A stretch of DNA of 64,000 nucleotides from Streptomyces sp. HPF1205 (GTDB taxonomy: Bacteria; Actinomycetota; Actinomycetes; Streptomycetales; Streptomycetaceae). Where the stretch lies: the NCBI RefSeq assembly GCF_020400825.1, contig NZ_JAINVH010000015.1, forward strand, positions 124,001-188,000, read 5' to 3'. The position numbers and the translations under genes are program-made. Positions 52,437 through 61,323 of the stretch are shown piece after piece (position 1 is the stretch's first letter; each line of letters begins with the position of its first letter). Under the pieces are notes generated by a model that worked only from the letters and a program-made list of their open reading frames with translations, searched no databases and had not been told where the DNA came from.

Positions 52437-53330
52437 GTGGGCTCTCTGCGCAATCCCGTGGGACCTCTGCCATCCACCATTTACTGGCGGCGGCGGGCAG
52501 TTCTGTTCTGCCTGCTGGCCGTGGTGGCCGCGCTCGTGGTGTGGGCGCTCACCTCGGGCGGCGGCGGTGGGGGCAAGGGCCGCAGCGCCCCGACCGGCTC
52601 GCACACCCCGATCACCTCGATCACGCCCGGCCCGGCGCCCAGCGGCACCCACATCAGCGGCCGCCCCGGCGGCCGTGACACCGCGCCGCCCTCCGGCGCC
52701 TCGGGGGGTTCCGGTACGGACGGCGGCACTTCTTCCGGCTCGACTTCCGGCTCGTCCGGCTCGTCCGGGACCGCCGGGTCCCCGGGATCCGGCGGCTCCA
52801 CGGCGGGTACGGACGGCGGTACGGGCACGGCCTCCGACGCGGGCGCCACCGGCGGCTCCTCGTCCGGCGGCACGCAGGGCGGCATCGGCGGCACGTCGGG
52901 CGCCGCGCCCCTCCCGGCCGACTCCACGGTCCCCACCTGCGACCCCAGCCGGATCCAGCTCACCCTGACCAGCGTCAGCAACGCGTACTCGCCGGGACAG
53001 ACCCCCGCGTTCCAGTTGCGCGCGGCCAACTCCGGCGGCCAGACCTGCAAGATCGACTTCGGGCCGCGCAGCGCGGTGTTCACCATCACCGCGACCTCGG
53101 ACAACCACCACGTGTGGGCCAGCGACGACTGCCCGGCCACCGGCTCGGACCAGCTCCAGATCCCCGCCCACTCCTCGGCCACCTTCACCGAGCGGTGGAA
53201 CGAGAAGACGTCCTCGCCCAAGTGCGCCTCCCCCAAGGGCGCCCAGGCGTCCCCGGCCACCTACCTGGTCCAGGTCAGGCTCCCGGGCTACCAGGCCAAG
53301 CAGGTGTCCTTCGTCCTGTCGGCCGACTGA
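52437..53330 (+). CDS. Membrane-anchored secreted protein with disordered Gly/Ser linker
   Basis: A 297-residue protein. A membrane anchor (residues 18-40, AVLFCLLAVVAALVVWAL) follows a short cytoplasmic start; a 120-residue Gly/Ser/Thr linker leads to a C-terminal beta-rich domain (about residues 160-297) containing four cysteines that might pair. TAGAGT lies six bases before GTG 52437, suggesting leaderless translation. No known family is certain; it resembles actinobacterial DUF4232-like sandwich domains. Confidence 0.75.
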   Translation: MGSLRNPVGPLPSTIYWRRRAVLFCLLAVVAALVVWALTSGGGGGGKGRSAPTGSHTPITSITPGPAPSGTHISGRPGGRDTAPPSGASGGSGTDGGTSSGSTSGSSGSSGTAGSPGSGGSTAGTDGGTGTASDAGATGGSSSGGTQGGIGGTSGAAPLPADSTVPTCDPSRIQLTLTSVSNAYSPGQTPAFQLRAANSGGQTCKIDFGPRSAVFTITATSDNHHVWASDDCPATGSDQLQIPAHSSATFTERWNEKTSSPKCASPKGAQASPATYLVQVRLPGYQAKQVSFVLSAD

Positions 53331-53411
53331 CGACTGACGACTGACGACTGGCGCCTGACGACTGGCGCCTGACGACTGGCGCCTGGCGACTGGCGCCTGG
53401 CGACTGGCGCC
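53326..53411. repeat. 7/14-bp tandem repeat array
   Basis: The array begins at the stop codon of the preceding gene with CTGACGA units and turns into CTGGCGC alternating with CTGACGA or CTGGCGA. It spans about 86 bp between that gene and the convergent disA. Confidence 0.85.
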
Positions 53412-53489
53412 GGGCCCCGCCCGGTCCGCCCGCCGCCACAGCCCGCGGCCCCCGTACCGGCGGCCTCGTACCGGCGGGCCCCGCGCGGG

Positions 53490-54650
53490 CTACACGTACC
53501 GTTCGAGGATCGACGACTCCGCCAGCCGCGACAGCCCCTCGCGTACGGAGCGGGCCCGCGCCTCGCCGACGCCGTCGACGGTCTGGAGGTCGTCCACGCT
53601 GGCCGCGAGCAGCTTCTGGAGCCCGCCGAAGTGCTCGACGAGCCGCTCGATCACGGTGTTCGGCAGCCTCGGGACCTTGGCCAGCAGCCGGTAACCGCGC
53701 GGTGAGACCACGGAGTCCAGCGACTCGGGCGAGCCGGTGTACCCCAGCGCCCGCGCCACCGTGGTCAGCTCGATCAACTCGCTCTGCGGCAGCGCGTCCA
53801 GCTCGGCGAGGGCCTCCGGCACGGTACGGGCGCGCTTGGCGGACGGCTCGGGCACGTAGTCGCGCGCGACCAGTTCGCGCTCCGGGTCGACACCGGCGAT
53901 CAACTCGTCGAGCTGGAGCGACAGCAGGCGGCCGTCGGTGCCCAACTCGACCACGTACTCGGCGATCTCGGTGGCGATCCGGCGCACCATCTCCAGCCGC
54001 TGGGCGACGGCGGTGACGTCGCGCACCGTCACCAGGTCCTCGATCTCCAGCGCGGACAGGGTGCCGGCCACCTCGTCGAGACGCAGCTTGTAGCGCTCAA
54101 GGGTGGCCAGGGCCTGGTTGGCGCGGGAGAGGATGGCCGCGGAGTCCTCCAGGACGCGGCGCTGCCCGTCCACGTACAGCGCGATCACCCGCATCGACTG
54201 GCTGACCGAGACGACGGGGAAGTTCACCTGCTGGCTGACCCGGTCGGCGGTGCGGTGCCGGGTGCCGGTCTCCTCGGTGGGGATGGCCGGGTCGGGCACG
54301 AGCTGCACCCCGGCCCGCAGGATCTTGGTGATGTCCTTGTCGAGGATCAGCGCGCCGTCGAGCTTGCACAGCTCGCGGAGCCGGGTCGCGGTGAACTCCA
54401 CGTCCAGCACGAAGCCGCCGGTGCACAGCGACTCCACGGTCTTGTCCATGCCCAGGACGATCAGGCCGCCGGTGTTGCCGCGGACGATCCGCTCCAGGCC
54501 GTCGCGCAGGGAGGTACCGGGGGCGACGGCGCTCAGCGAGGCGCGCATCCGCCCCCCGTCGGCACCGGCGCCCCCGCCGGACCTGCCGGCGGAGTCTCCC
54601 GCTGCCCTTCGGGCCGGGGCGGTGCCGCCGGCCCGGTCGTTGGCTGCCAC
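53490..54650 (-). CDS. disA: DNA integrity scanning diadenylate cyclase DisA
   Basis: A 386-residue c-di-AMP synthase. The N-terminal DAC domain has DGALILD and GTRHRTA (both needed for catalysis), a middle helical domain follows, and the C-terminus holds a helix-hairpin-helix (LQTVDGVGEARARSV). It scans DNA and makes c-di-AMP. The first 35 residues are a variable Ala/Gly tail. radA lies 240 bp upstream on the same strand. RadA binds and modulates DisA in Bacillus. Confidence 0.97.
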   Translation of the reverse strand: MAANDRAGGTAPARRAAGDSAGRSGGGAGADGGRMRASLSAVAPGTSLRDGLERIVRGNTGGLIVLGMDKTVESLCTGGFVLDVEFTATRLRELCKLDGALILDKDITKILRAGVQLVPDPAIPTEETGTRHRTADRVSQQVNFPVVSVSQSMRVIALYVDGQRRVLEDSAAILSRANQALATLERYKLRLDEVAGTLSALEIEDLVTVRDVTAVAQRLEMVRRIATEIAEYVVELGTDGRLLSLQLDELIAGVDPERELVARDYVPEPSAKRARTVPEALAELDALPQSELIELTTVARALGYTGSPESLDSVVSPRGYRLLAKVPRLPNTVIERLVEHFGGLQKLLAASVDDLQTVDGVGEARARSVREGLSRLAESSILERYV

Positions 54651-54890
54651 TCAGCAATCCTCCGGTTGCTACGGATGCCCCCCGCCCGGCGGCATACGCC
54701 GCCGTACGGTGCCGCGCGCCGGGGCACGCCGCCGCGCTCGGGCGCGCGGTGCCGCGCCGTGCCGCGCGGTGGTGCCCGCTGGGTGAGGGGCGAGACCAGG
54801 GCAAAGTTTACGTCGTTCCCGGCGCGCGACGCTTGGAAGGAGCCCGTCCGCACCCCGGCGTACGCCGGTGATCACGCCTCCCACCTGCGA

Positions 54891-56279
54891 TTACGTCCGC
54901 GGGGTCCGCTTGGGCAGCGCGCGCAGGGCGTCCCCTATGTCCGATACCTCGATGACCCTCATGCCCGCCGGTACCTTGCCGGGGTCCGGCGGGACCAGGG
55001 CGTGCGTGAAGCCCAGCCGGTGCGCCTCGGACAGCCGGCGCTGCACCCCGGTGACCCGGCGCACCTCCCCGGCCAGGCCCACCTCGCCCACCGCGACGAG
55101 GTTCTTGGGCAGCGGCGTGTCGATGGCGGCGCTGGCCAGGGCGAGGGCGACGGCCAGGTCGGCGGCCGGCTCGGTGAGCCTGACCCCGCCCACGGTGGCG
55201 GTGTAGATGTCCTGCTTTCCGATCGAGCGGATCCGGCCGCGCTGCTCCAGCACCGCGAGCATCATCGACACCCGCGAGTTCTCCAGGCCCGAGGTGGTGC
55301 GGCGCGGGGAGGGGATCTGGGTGTCCACGGTGAGCGCCTGCACCTCCGCGACCAGCGGGCGGCGGCCCTCCAGGGTGACCGTCAGGCAGGTGCCGGGCAC
55401 CGGCTCGTCCCGTCGGGTCAGGAACAGTCCCGAGGGGTCGGCGAGGCCGGTGATGCCCTCGTCGTGCAGCTCGAAGCAGCCGACCTCGTCGGTGGTCCCG
55501 AACCGGTTCTTCACCCCGCGGATCAGCCGCAGCCGGGCGTGCCGGTCGCCCTCGAAGCTGAGCACGACGTCCACCAGGTGCTCCAGCAGCCGCGGCCCGG
55601 CGATCGCGCCGTCCTTGGTGACGTGGCCCACCAGCAAGGTGGCCATGCCCCGCTCCTTGGAGGCCCGGATCAGCGCGCCCGCCACCTCGCGGACCTGGGC
55701 CATGCCGCCGGGCGCGCCGTCGATCTCGGGCGAGGCCACGGTCTGCACCGAGTCGAGGATCAGCAGCGACGGCTTGACGTCGTCCAAGTGGCCCAGGACG
55801 GCGGACAGATCGGTCTCCGCGGCGAGGTAGAGGTGGTCGGCGATGGCGCCGATGCGGTCGGCGCGCAGCCGGACCTGGGAGGCGGACTCCTCGCCGGTGA
55901 CGTAGAGGGTGGGGTGCTGCTGGCCGGACGCCTTGGCGGCCACGTCCAGCAGCAGGGTGGACTTGCCGACGCCGGGCTCGCCGGCCAGCAGCACGACGGC
56001 GCCGGGGATCAGGCCGCCGCCCAGCACGCGGTCCAGCTCGGGCACGCCGGTCGAGCGGGCGGCCGCCTGCCGGCCGTCGACCTGCCCGATCGGCCGCGCC
56101 GCGGTGGTCACCCGGCCGGGGGCGGTGGTGCGCACCGCGGGCGCCGCCCCGTACTCCTCCACGGTGCCCCAGGCCTGGCACTCGCCGCACCTGCCCAGCC
56201 ACTTGACCGTCGTCCAGCCGCATTCGGTGCAGCGGTAGGAGGGGCGGTCCTTGGCGGCGGTCTTGCGGGCAGTGGCCAT
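54891..56279 (-). CDS. radA: DNA repair protein RadA
   Basis: A 462-residue RadA. A zinc finger (CTECGWTTVKWLGRCGEC) at residues 17-34 precedes a RecA-like ATPase with Walker A GEPGVGKST and the KNRFGTTDEVG motif, then a Lon-like domain. It drives branch migration in recombination. ATG 56279 is the family start; the frame is open to 56309. Together with disA it forms a repair/c-di-AMP pair. Confidence 0.97.
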   Translation of the reverse strand: MATARKTAAKDRPSYRCTECGWTTVKWLGRCGECQAWGTVEEYGAAPAVRTTAPGRVTTAARPIGQVDGRQAAARSTGVPELDRVLGGGLIPGAVVLLAGEPGVGKSTLLLDVAAKASGQQHPTLYVTGEESASQVRLRADRIGAIADHLYLAAETDLSAVLGHLDDVKPSLLILDSVQTVASPEIDGAPGGMAQVREVAGALIRASKERGMATLLVGHVTKDGAIAGPRLLEHLVDVVLSFEGDRHARLRLIRGVKNRFGTTDEVGCFELHDEGITGLADPSGLFLTRRDEPVPGTCLTVTLEGRRPLVAEVQALTVDTQIPSPRRTTSGLENSRVSMMLAVLEQRGRIRSIGKQDIYTATVGGVRLTEPAADLAVALALASAAIDTPLPKNLVAVGEVGLAGEVRRVTGVQRRLSEAHRLGFTHALVPPDPGKVPAGMRVIEVSDIGDALRALPKRTPRT

Positions 56280-56512
56280 GCGCCTCACGGTAGCGGGCGG
56301 GTACGACAACGGGCCCGCCGCCCGGCGCCGTGCCCCTCCCGTGCCCCTGGGGCGCTTTGAGGGGCGCGCGGCGCGGACATCGAGCGCACGCGCGCGTATT
56401 CACTCGTACGACGGGCCGAAGTGTCCTGATCTGACGGGAATCATTACCCGTAAGGATTAAAGGCGGCCCGGGGCAGGGGCCGGAGGCGTCCGGGCGGCCT
56501 ACCGTCGCTCCG

Positions 56513-58189
56513 GTGACGAGCAGGTACGAGACCCCCACGACGACCGGCGCCGCGGCACGTGTGGTGAACACGGGCGCGCACCGCAGGCACCAGGCGCCCG
56601 CCGCGCGCCGGCGCGACCGGGCGCCGGTCCGGGAGCGCGGGCGGCGCCCCCAGGGCACGCTGCCGATGCAGCCGCCCGCGCACTACGAGCCGTACCTCGA
56701 CGGCCTGTTCACGTACTGCCTGTCGGTCCTGTGCGAGCACGACGCGGCCGCCGCCGCGCTCGGCGAGGCGCTCGCGCTGGCCGAGCGGCAGCGGGTGCGG
56801 CTGCGCGACCCGGCGCTGCGCAGGTCCTGGCTGTACGCGCTGGCCCGCTGGGCCTGCCGGCGACGGCTGGCCGAGGGCCCGGTGGCGGTGCCGCGCGCGG
56901 CCCCCGCCGTCGCCGAGGCCCGGCAGGGCGAACTGGCCGCGCTGGCCTGGCCGGAGGCGTCCGGCACCACCCCCGAGCAGCGCGAGGCCCTCGAATTGGC
57001 CGTCCGCCACCAGCTGTCCGCCCCCGACGTCGGCCGGGTGCTGGACCTCGACCCCGACGCGGCCCGGACGCTGCTGGCGCGGGCGGCCTGCGAAGTGGAG
57101 CGCACCCGCACCGCGCTGGCCGTCGTGGAGACCGGACGCTGCCACGATGTCGTCCGGCTCGCCGGGGGTGACACCCGGCTGCCGCTCGGCCCGGCGGCGC
57201 GCACGGAGCTCGTACGGCACGTGGACGCGTGCGAGGTGTGCCGCCGCACCGCGGAGCGCGTGGTGGCCGAGGGGCCCTGGCCCGGCGGCCCCGCCGAGCC
57301 CACCGGCGTGCTCGCGCTGGTCCCGGCGCCCAAGGCGGCGGCGTACGCGGCGCTGCTGCACGCCATGGACGCCGGGATCGGGCGGTCCCGCACGGCCACC
57401 CCCCGCTTCGACCGGCGCGGCTTCCCGCTCGACGTGAGGGACCGGGCCGCGCGGCGGGCCAGGATCCGGCACCGGGCGGTGACCTCGACCGTGGTCGCCG
57501 CCGTGGTGGCCGCGCCCGTGCTCGCGGTGTGGGCGGCCTACCGGGCCACCCCGGCGGGCGACCCGGCGCCGGGCGCGGACTCCGGGCGGCCGACGCTCGG
57601 GGCGCCGGACGAGGTCGCGCCGTCCTACGAGAAGGCGGGCAGCGTACGGCCCTCGCCGCGGCGGCCGGGTGCCCCCGCGCCGGCCGGCGGGCGGCAGCCG
57701 GACGGCACCGGCACCGTCTCGGTCGCGCCCACGCCGACGCCCGCGGCCTCCCGGCCGGGCACCCCCGGCAGCGCCCCGGGCCGGCTCACCGTGACGGCCC
57801 GCGGCATCCGCCCGTCCGTGACCGTGCTCACCCTCACCGCCTCGGGCGGCGCCCCGGTCCACTGGACGGCCTCCGCCTCGGCCCCCTGGCTGCGCCTGTC
57901 GGCCGCGTCGGGCACCCTGCGCCCCGGAGGGACGGCCACCGTGACCGTCACCGTCGACCACGCCCTCGAACCGTCCACCCCCTGGACGGCCACGGTCACC
58001 GTCACCCCGGGCGCGACAATCACCCTCCACGGCGCCCCCACCCGCCCCCCGACCGCACCCCCACCCCCCTCGCAACGCCCGACCCCGACGCCGACCCAAT
58101 CGTCCCCGAGCGCGCCACCGACCCCGACACCCACCCGGACCCCGTCGGGCTCACCCTCGGTCACGTCGTCTCCTTCTACGACATCCTGA
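56513..58189 (+). CDS. Sigma-like/zinc-finger/transmembrane/BACON fusion protein
   Basis: A 558-residue fusion. Residues 55-205 resemble ECF sigma regions 2 and 4 (LFTYCLSVLCEHDAAAAALGEALA, LDLDPDAARTLLARAACEVERTR); HVDACEVCRRTAERV near 230 is a zf-HC2-like element; one membrane helix lies at about residues 327-345; the extracellular part ends in a BACON-like beta domain (WTASASAPWLRLSAASGTL) and a Thr/Pro/Ser tail. TACCGT seven bases before GTG 56513 indicates leaderless translation. Role unknown. Confidence 0.78.
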   Translation: MTSRYETPTTTGAAARVVNTGAHRRHQAPAARRRDRAPVRERGRRPQGTLPMQPPAHYEPYLDGLFTYCLSVLCEHDAAAAALGEALALAERQRVRLRDPALRRSWLYALARWACRRRLAEGPVAVPRAAPAVAEARQGELAALAWPEASGTTPEQREALELAVRHQLSAPDVGRVLDLDPDAARTLLARAACEVERTRTALAVVETGRCHDVVRLAGGDTRLPLGPAARTELVRHVDACEVCRRTAERVVAEGPWPGGPAEPTGVLALVPAPKAAAYAALLHAMDAGIGRSRTATPRFDRRGFPLDVRDRAARRARIRHRAVTSTVVAAVVAAPVLAVWAAYRATPAGDPAPGADSGRPTLGAPDEVAPSYEKAGSVRPSPRRPGAPAPAGGRQPDGTGTVSVAPTPTPAASRPGTPGSAPGRLTVTARGIRPSVTVLTLTASGGAPVHWTASASAPWLRLSAASGTLRPGGTATVTVTVDHALEPSTPWTATVTVTPGATITLHGAPTRPPTAPPPPSQRPTPTPTQSSPSAPPTPTPTRTPSGSPSVTSSPSTTS

Positions 58190-58220
58190 GCCCGAACCGC
58201 GAATAGTAATTCTCAGTCGA

Positions 58221-58243
58221 GTTAGTCTAACTTGACTTAGGTT
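58221..58243. promoter_or_regulatory. AT-rich promoter with perfect 11-bp palindrome
   Basis: GTTAGTCTAAC (58221-58231) is a perfect palindrome about a central T, followed by TTGACT and TTAGGTTATG. This AT-rich stretch stands out from the GC-rich neighbourhood and probably drives the ATPase gene at 58267. Its TTAG/CTAA arms resemble iron-box half-sites, which is only suggestive. Confidence 0.5.
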
Positions 58244-58266
58244 ATGCGGACTGATGTCATCGAGGG

Positions 58267-59763
58267 ATGGCACGACCACCAGATCTCTTCGATCGCGAGG
58301 CGGAGTGGGGCGACCTCGAACGTTTCGTCTCCTCGGACGCCCCCGGCCTGCGCATCGGAATCCTCTACGGCCGACGGCGTACGGGAAAGAGCTTCCTGTT
58401 GCGCCGCCTCTGCCGGGCGTACGGCGGCCTGTACCACATGGCGCAGGAGGAGGAGCCGCTTCCCGCGTTGCAGCGCTTCGCGGACGCGGTCGCCGCGGGA
58501 CGCGGGCTCGGTCCCGGGCAGTTGCGCTTCAAGGACTGGGACGAGGCCCTGCGCACGGCCCTGCGGCCGGTGCCGACGGCCGACGGCCGGCCTGCCCTGC
58601 TGGTGCTGGACGAACTTCCCTACCTGCTGGCCCACCCGCTCGGAGCGCAGCTCCCGTCCGCCCTGCAGGCGCTGGTCGACGAGAGCCGGGACACCGGCGG
58701 AGAGGGCCCACGCGGACGGGTGATCCTCTGCGGCTCGGCGCTGGCCGTGATGTCGGATCTGCTGTCCGGCGCGAAGGCGCTGCGGGGCCGGGCTGAGCTG
58801 GACCTGCTGCTGCGGCCTTTCGACTACCGCACGACGTCCGCCTACTACGGGATCCGCGACCTGGAGACGGCCTTCGGGATGTACGCCTTCTTCGGAGGCA
58901 CCCCCGGATACCGGGACCTGGTGGGCAGGGCCTCGCCACAGAGCGCGTCCGAACTGGAAGAACTGCTGCTCACGACCGTCTTCAACCCGAGCCACGCCCT
59001 CTTCGGCGAAGCCGGGTACCTTCTGCGGGAGGACCCCCGCATCCAGGACCGTGCGCTCTACCTGTCCGTACTGGGCGCAGTCGCGGCAGGCGCGACCTCG
59101 CCCGCCAAGGTCGCGGCGGCCATCGGACGCGACCAGCGCAGCCTGCACCATCCGCTCGACGTCCTCATCACCTCCGGATTCCTCATCAAGGACGAGGACC
59201 TGCTGCTGCAACGCCGCCCCGTCCTGCGGCTCGCCGACGCCGTCGTACGCCTCCACCAGCTCGTCACCACACCCCGGCTCGCCGCTTTCGAGGAACGCGA
59301 GGCCCAACCGGCCTGGCGCGCCGCCGAACACACCGTCAGCGCCCAGATCCTCGGTCCCGCCTTCGAACAGCTCGCCCGCGAATGGACCGCCCGCCACGCC
59401 TCGGCACGCACCCTCGGCGGCGCCATCGGCGAAGTCGGCAGCACCGTCGTGAACGACCCCGCCGGCAGACAGCAGCACGAGATCGACGTCGTGGCACTGG
59501 ACGAGGGTGAGCGCAGGCAGGCCCACAGCCCGGTCGTCCGCGCCATTGGCGAAGCGAAAGCATCCGACCGCGCCAGGACCCGCGCCGACCTCGACCGGCT
59601 CGACCGCATCCGTGGTCTGCTGATCGCGCGCGGGGTACGCGCGGAGAGCGCGAAGCTGCTGATCTTCGGACGCTCCGGCTTCGACATGAACCTGACCCGG
59701 GCAGCGGCGGAGCGCCACGACGTGGAACTCGTGGACCTGCACCGGATCTGGCACGGAGAATGA
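58267..59763 (+). CDS. Archaeal-type ATPase with nuclease-like C-terminus (DUF234)
   Basis: A 498-residue protein. Residues 1-220 are a STAND/AAA-like ATPase (Walker A GRRRTGKS near 36-43, Walker B ALLVLDELPY near 115), a winged-helix region follows (VLGAVAAGATSPAKVAAAIG), and the end has a PD-(D/E)xK-like DUF234 region with HEIDVVAL and IGEAKASD. Such proteins are common in archaea and scattered in actinobacteria, with unknown roles. The start lacks a well-spaced ribosome binding site. Confidence 0.85.
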   Translation: MARPPDLFDREAEWGDLERFVSSDAPGLRIGILYGRRRTGKSFLLRRLCRAYGGLYHMAQEEEPLPALQRFADAVAAGRGLGPGQLRFKDWDEALRTALRPVPTADGRPALLVLDELPYLLAHPLGAQLPSALQALVDESRDTGGEGPRGRVILCGSALAVMSDLLSGAKALRGRAELDLLLRPFDYRTTSAYYGIRDLETAFGMYAFFGGTPGYRDLVGRASPQSASELEELLLTTVFNPSHALFGEAGYLLREDPRIQDRALYLSVLGAVAAGATSPAKVAAAIGRDQRSLHHPLDVLITSGFLIKDEDLLLQRRPVLRLADAVVRLHQLVTTPRLAAFEEREAQPAWRAAEHTVSAQILGPAFEQLAREWTARHASARTLGGAIGEVGSTVVNDPAGRQQHEIDVVALDEGERRQAHSPVVRAIGEAKASDRARTRADLDRLDRIRGLLIARGVRAESAKLLIFGRSGFDMNLTRAAAERHDVELVDLHRIWHGE

Positions 59764-59835
59764 CGCATCGCTTGCGTCGCACCTTCGACTTCGCCTACTC
59801 GGCCGAAGGTGGACCCGAGTCACAGGAGGTGTCCG

Positions 59836-60309
59836 TTGCCGGCCCCGCAGGACAGGGCGGAACCGTTGCTCTCGCGGCTTCCGGCGGACATGCTGACCGT
59901 TCCGTACGCCGGATCGCGTTTCCCCGGGTCGCGCGCCGTGGCCGACCGGCCCGGCCTCGCGGCGGGCGCCAACTGCCAGTTGTTCGCCTACGAGGTGCTG
60001 CGCCACTTCGGATTCGCCGTACCGGCCTTGCGCTCCAGCGAACTGTGGGACGACACGCGGACCACGGTTCGGGTCGAGGGGGACCTGCGGCCGCTCGACC
60101 TCCTTCTCTTCAACCGCTCCGACCAGGCGTACGGTGCCCACGTCGGCGTCCGGGCCGGGGACGACGCGGTGCTGCACCTGTGCGCGGAAGTCGGGCGGCC
60201 GGCGGTGTGGGGCCTGGCCGACTTCGCGGCACGGGAGCGCTACCGGGTCCTGGTCGGCGCCAAGCGGGTGGTCGTCCGCTCCCGGTCCGCGTGCCCGCCC
60301 TCCGCGTGA
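59836..60309 (+). CDS. NlpC/P60-like cysteine hydrolase (TTG start)
   Basis: A 157-residue protein. The candidate catalytic Cys is in GANCQLFAYEVLRHFG and the His in YGAHVGVRAGDDAVLHL, in the order of NlpC/P60 papain-like hydrolases; no signal peptide is seen, so it may act in the cytoplasm. The start is TTG 59836: AGGAGG lies six bases upstream, whereas the GTG at 59809 has none. It follows the ATPase by 72 bp on the same strand. Confidence 0.72.
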   Translation: MPAPQDRAEPLLSRLPADMLTVPYAGSRFPGSRAVADRPGLAAGANCQLFAYEVLRHFGFAVPALRSSELWDDTRTTVRVEGDLRPLDLLLFNRSDQAYGAHVGVRAGDDAVLHLCAEVGRPAVWGLADFAARERYRVLVGAKRVVVRSRSACPPSA

Positions 60310-60313
60310 GGGC

Positions 60314-61231
60314 TCAGCCCCGTTCGCCGTCCGCCGGGTGGGGGGCCACCAGGGGGAGGGCGGAGGCGAGGCGGGTTTCGCACAGGGCGGTGAGCTCGGC
60401 GTAGGCCGCCGGGCCCATCAGTTCGGTCAGTTCGGCCCGGTACGAGAGGTAGACCGGCTCGCCGGCGCCGTGGGCCGAGGTCGCCGAGGTGCACCACCAG
60501 TGCAGGTCGTGGCCGCCGGGGCCCCAGCCGCGGCGGTCGTACTCCCCGATCGAGACGACCAGCACCCGGGTGTCGTCCGGCCGGTCGACCCACTCGAAGG
60601 TCCGCCGGATGGGAAGCTGCCAGCACACGTCCGGCTTGGTCTCCAGGGGCTCGCGCCCCTCCCGCAGCGCCAGCGCGTGCAGGGCGCAGCCCTGGCCGCC
60701 GGCGAATCCGGGGCGGTTGGAGAAGACGCAGGCGCCGTCCACCACCCGGGTCTGCCGCTCGCCGTCCTCGTTCTCCTCCGCCCAGAAGCCGTCGGGGCCG
60801 GTGCCGAGCGCGTGGAACTGCCAGGTCTCCGGGGTGAGCCGCGCCACGTGCGAGGCGACCCGCTTCTCGTCGTCGTCGTCCGAGAAGTGCGCGCCGAGCG
60901 AGCAGCACCCGTCGGCGGCCCGGCCCGCCACGATCCCCTGGCAGCCGTGCCCGAACACGCACGCCCAGCGGGAGGTGAGCCAGGTCAGGTCGCAGCGGAA
61001 CACCTGCTCCTCGTCGGCGGGGTCCACGAAGTCCACCCACACCCGGGGGAAGTCCATGGTCGCCGCCTCGTCGTCCTCGGGGGGCGGCGCGGGAGCCGTG
61101 TCCGTACGAAGGGCGGGTCCGGTATGCGCGCCCGGTCCCGCGCCCGCCGCCGTTCCCGCGCCGCCCGCCGCTGCCGCCGCGCCGCCCGCCACCTCGTGCT
61201 TCTCGCCCTTCCGGGCCCTCGCCTTCGCCAC
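60314..61231 (-). CDS. Cys-rich conserved actinobacterial protein
   Basis: A 305-residue protein. After an Ala-rich N-terminal 58 residues, the conserved core holds a block rich in Cys (RWACVFGHGCQGIVAG, DGCCSLGAHF) and later single Cys residues. This reminds me of zinc/iron-chelating CxxxCxxCC-type domains, without a certain family. It ends four bases from the convergent NlpC/P60-like gene. Start ATG 61231; ATG 61057 (MDFPRVWVDF) could be the actual start of the conserved part. Confidence 0.72.
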   Translation of the reverse strand: MAKARARKGEKHEVAGGAAAAAGGAGTAAGAGPGAHTGPALRTDTAPAPPPEDDEAATMDFPRVWVDFVDPADEEQVFRCDLTWLTSRWACVFGHGCQGIVAGRAADGCCSLGAHFSDDDDEKRVASHVARLTPETWQFHALGTGPDGFWAEENEDGERQTRVVDGACVFSNRPGFAGGQGCALHALALREGREPLETKPDVCWQLPIRRTFEWVDRPDDTRVLVVSIGEYDRRGWGPGGHDLHWWCTSATSAHGAGEPVYLSYRAELTELMGPAAYAELTALCETRLASALPLVAPHPADGERG

Positions 61232-61323
61232 GCGCCCAGCGTAATTCCGTAATGCACGGAATGCGGCGCCCCATTCCGTAAGGGGCCGCGCGGCACCTCC
61301 CCCGCCCGCGCTAGCGTCAGGGC

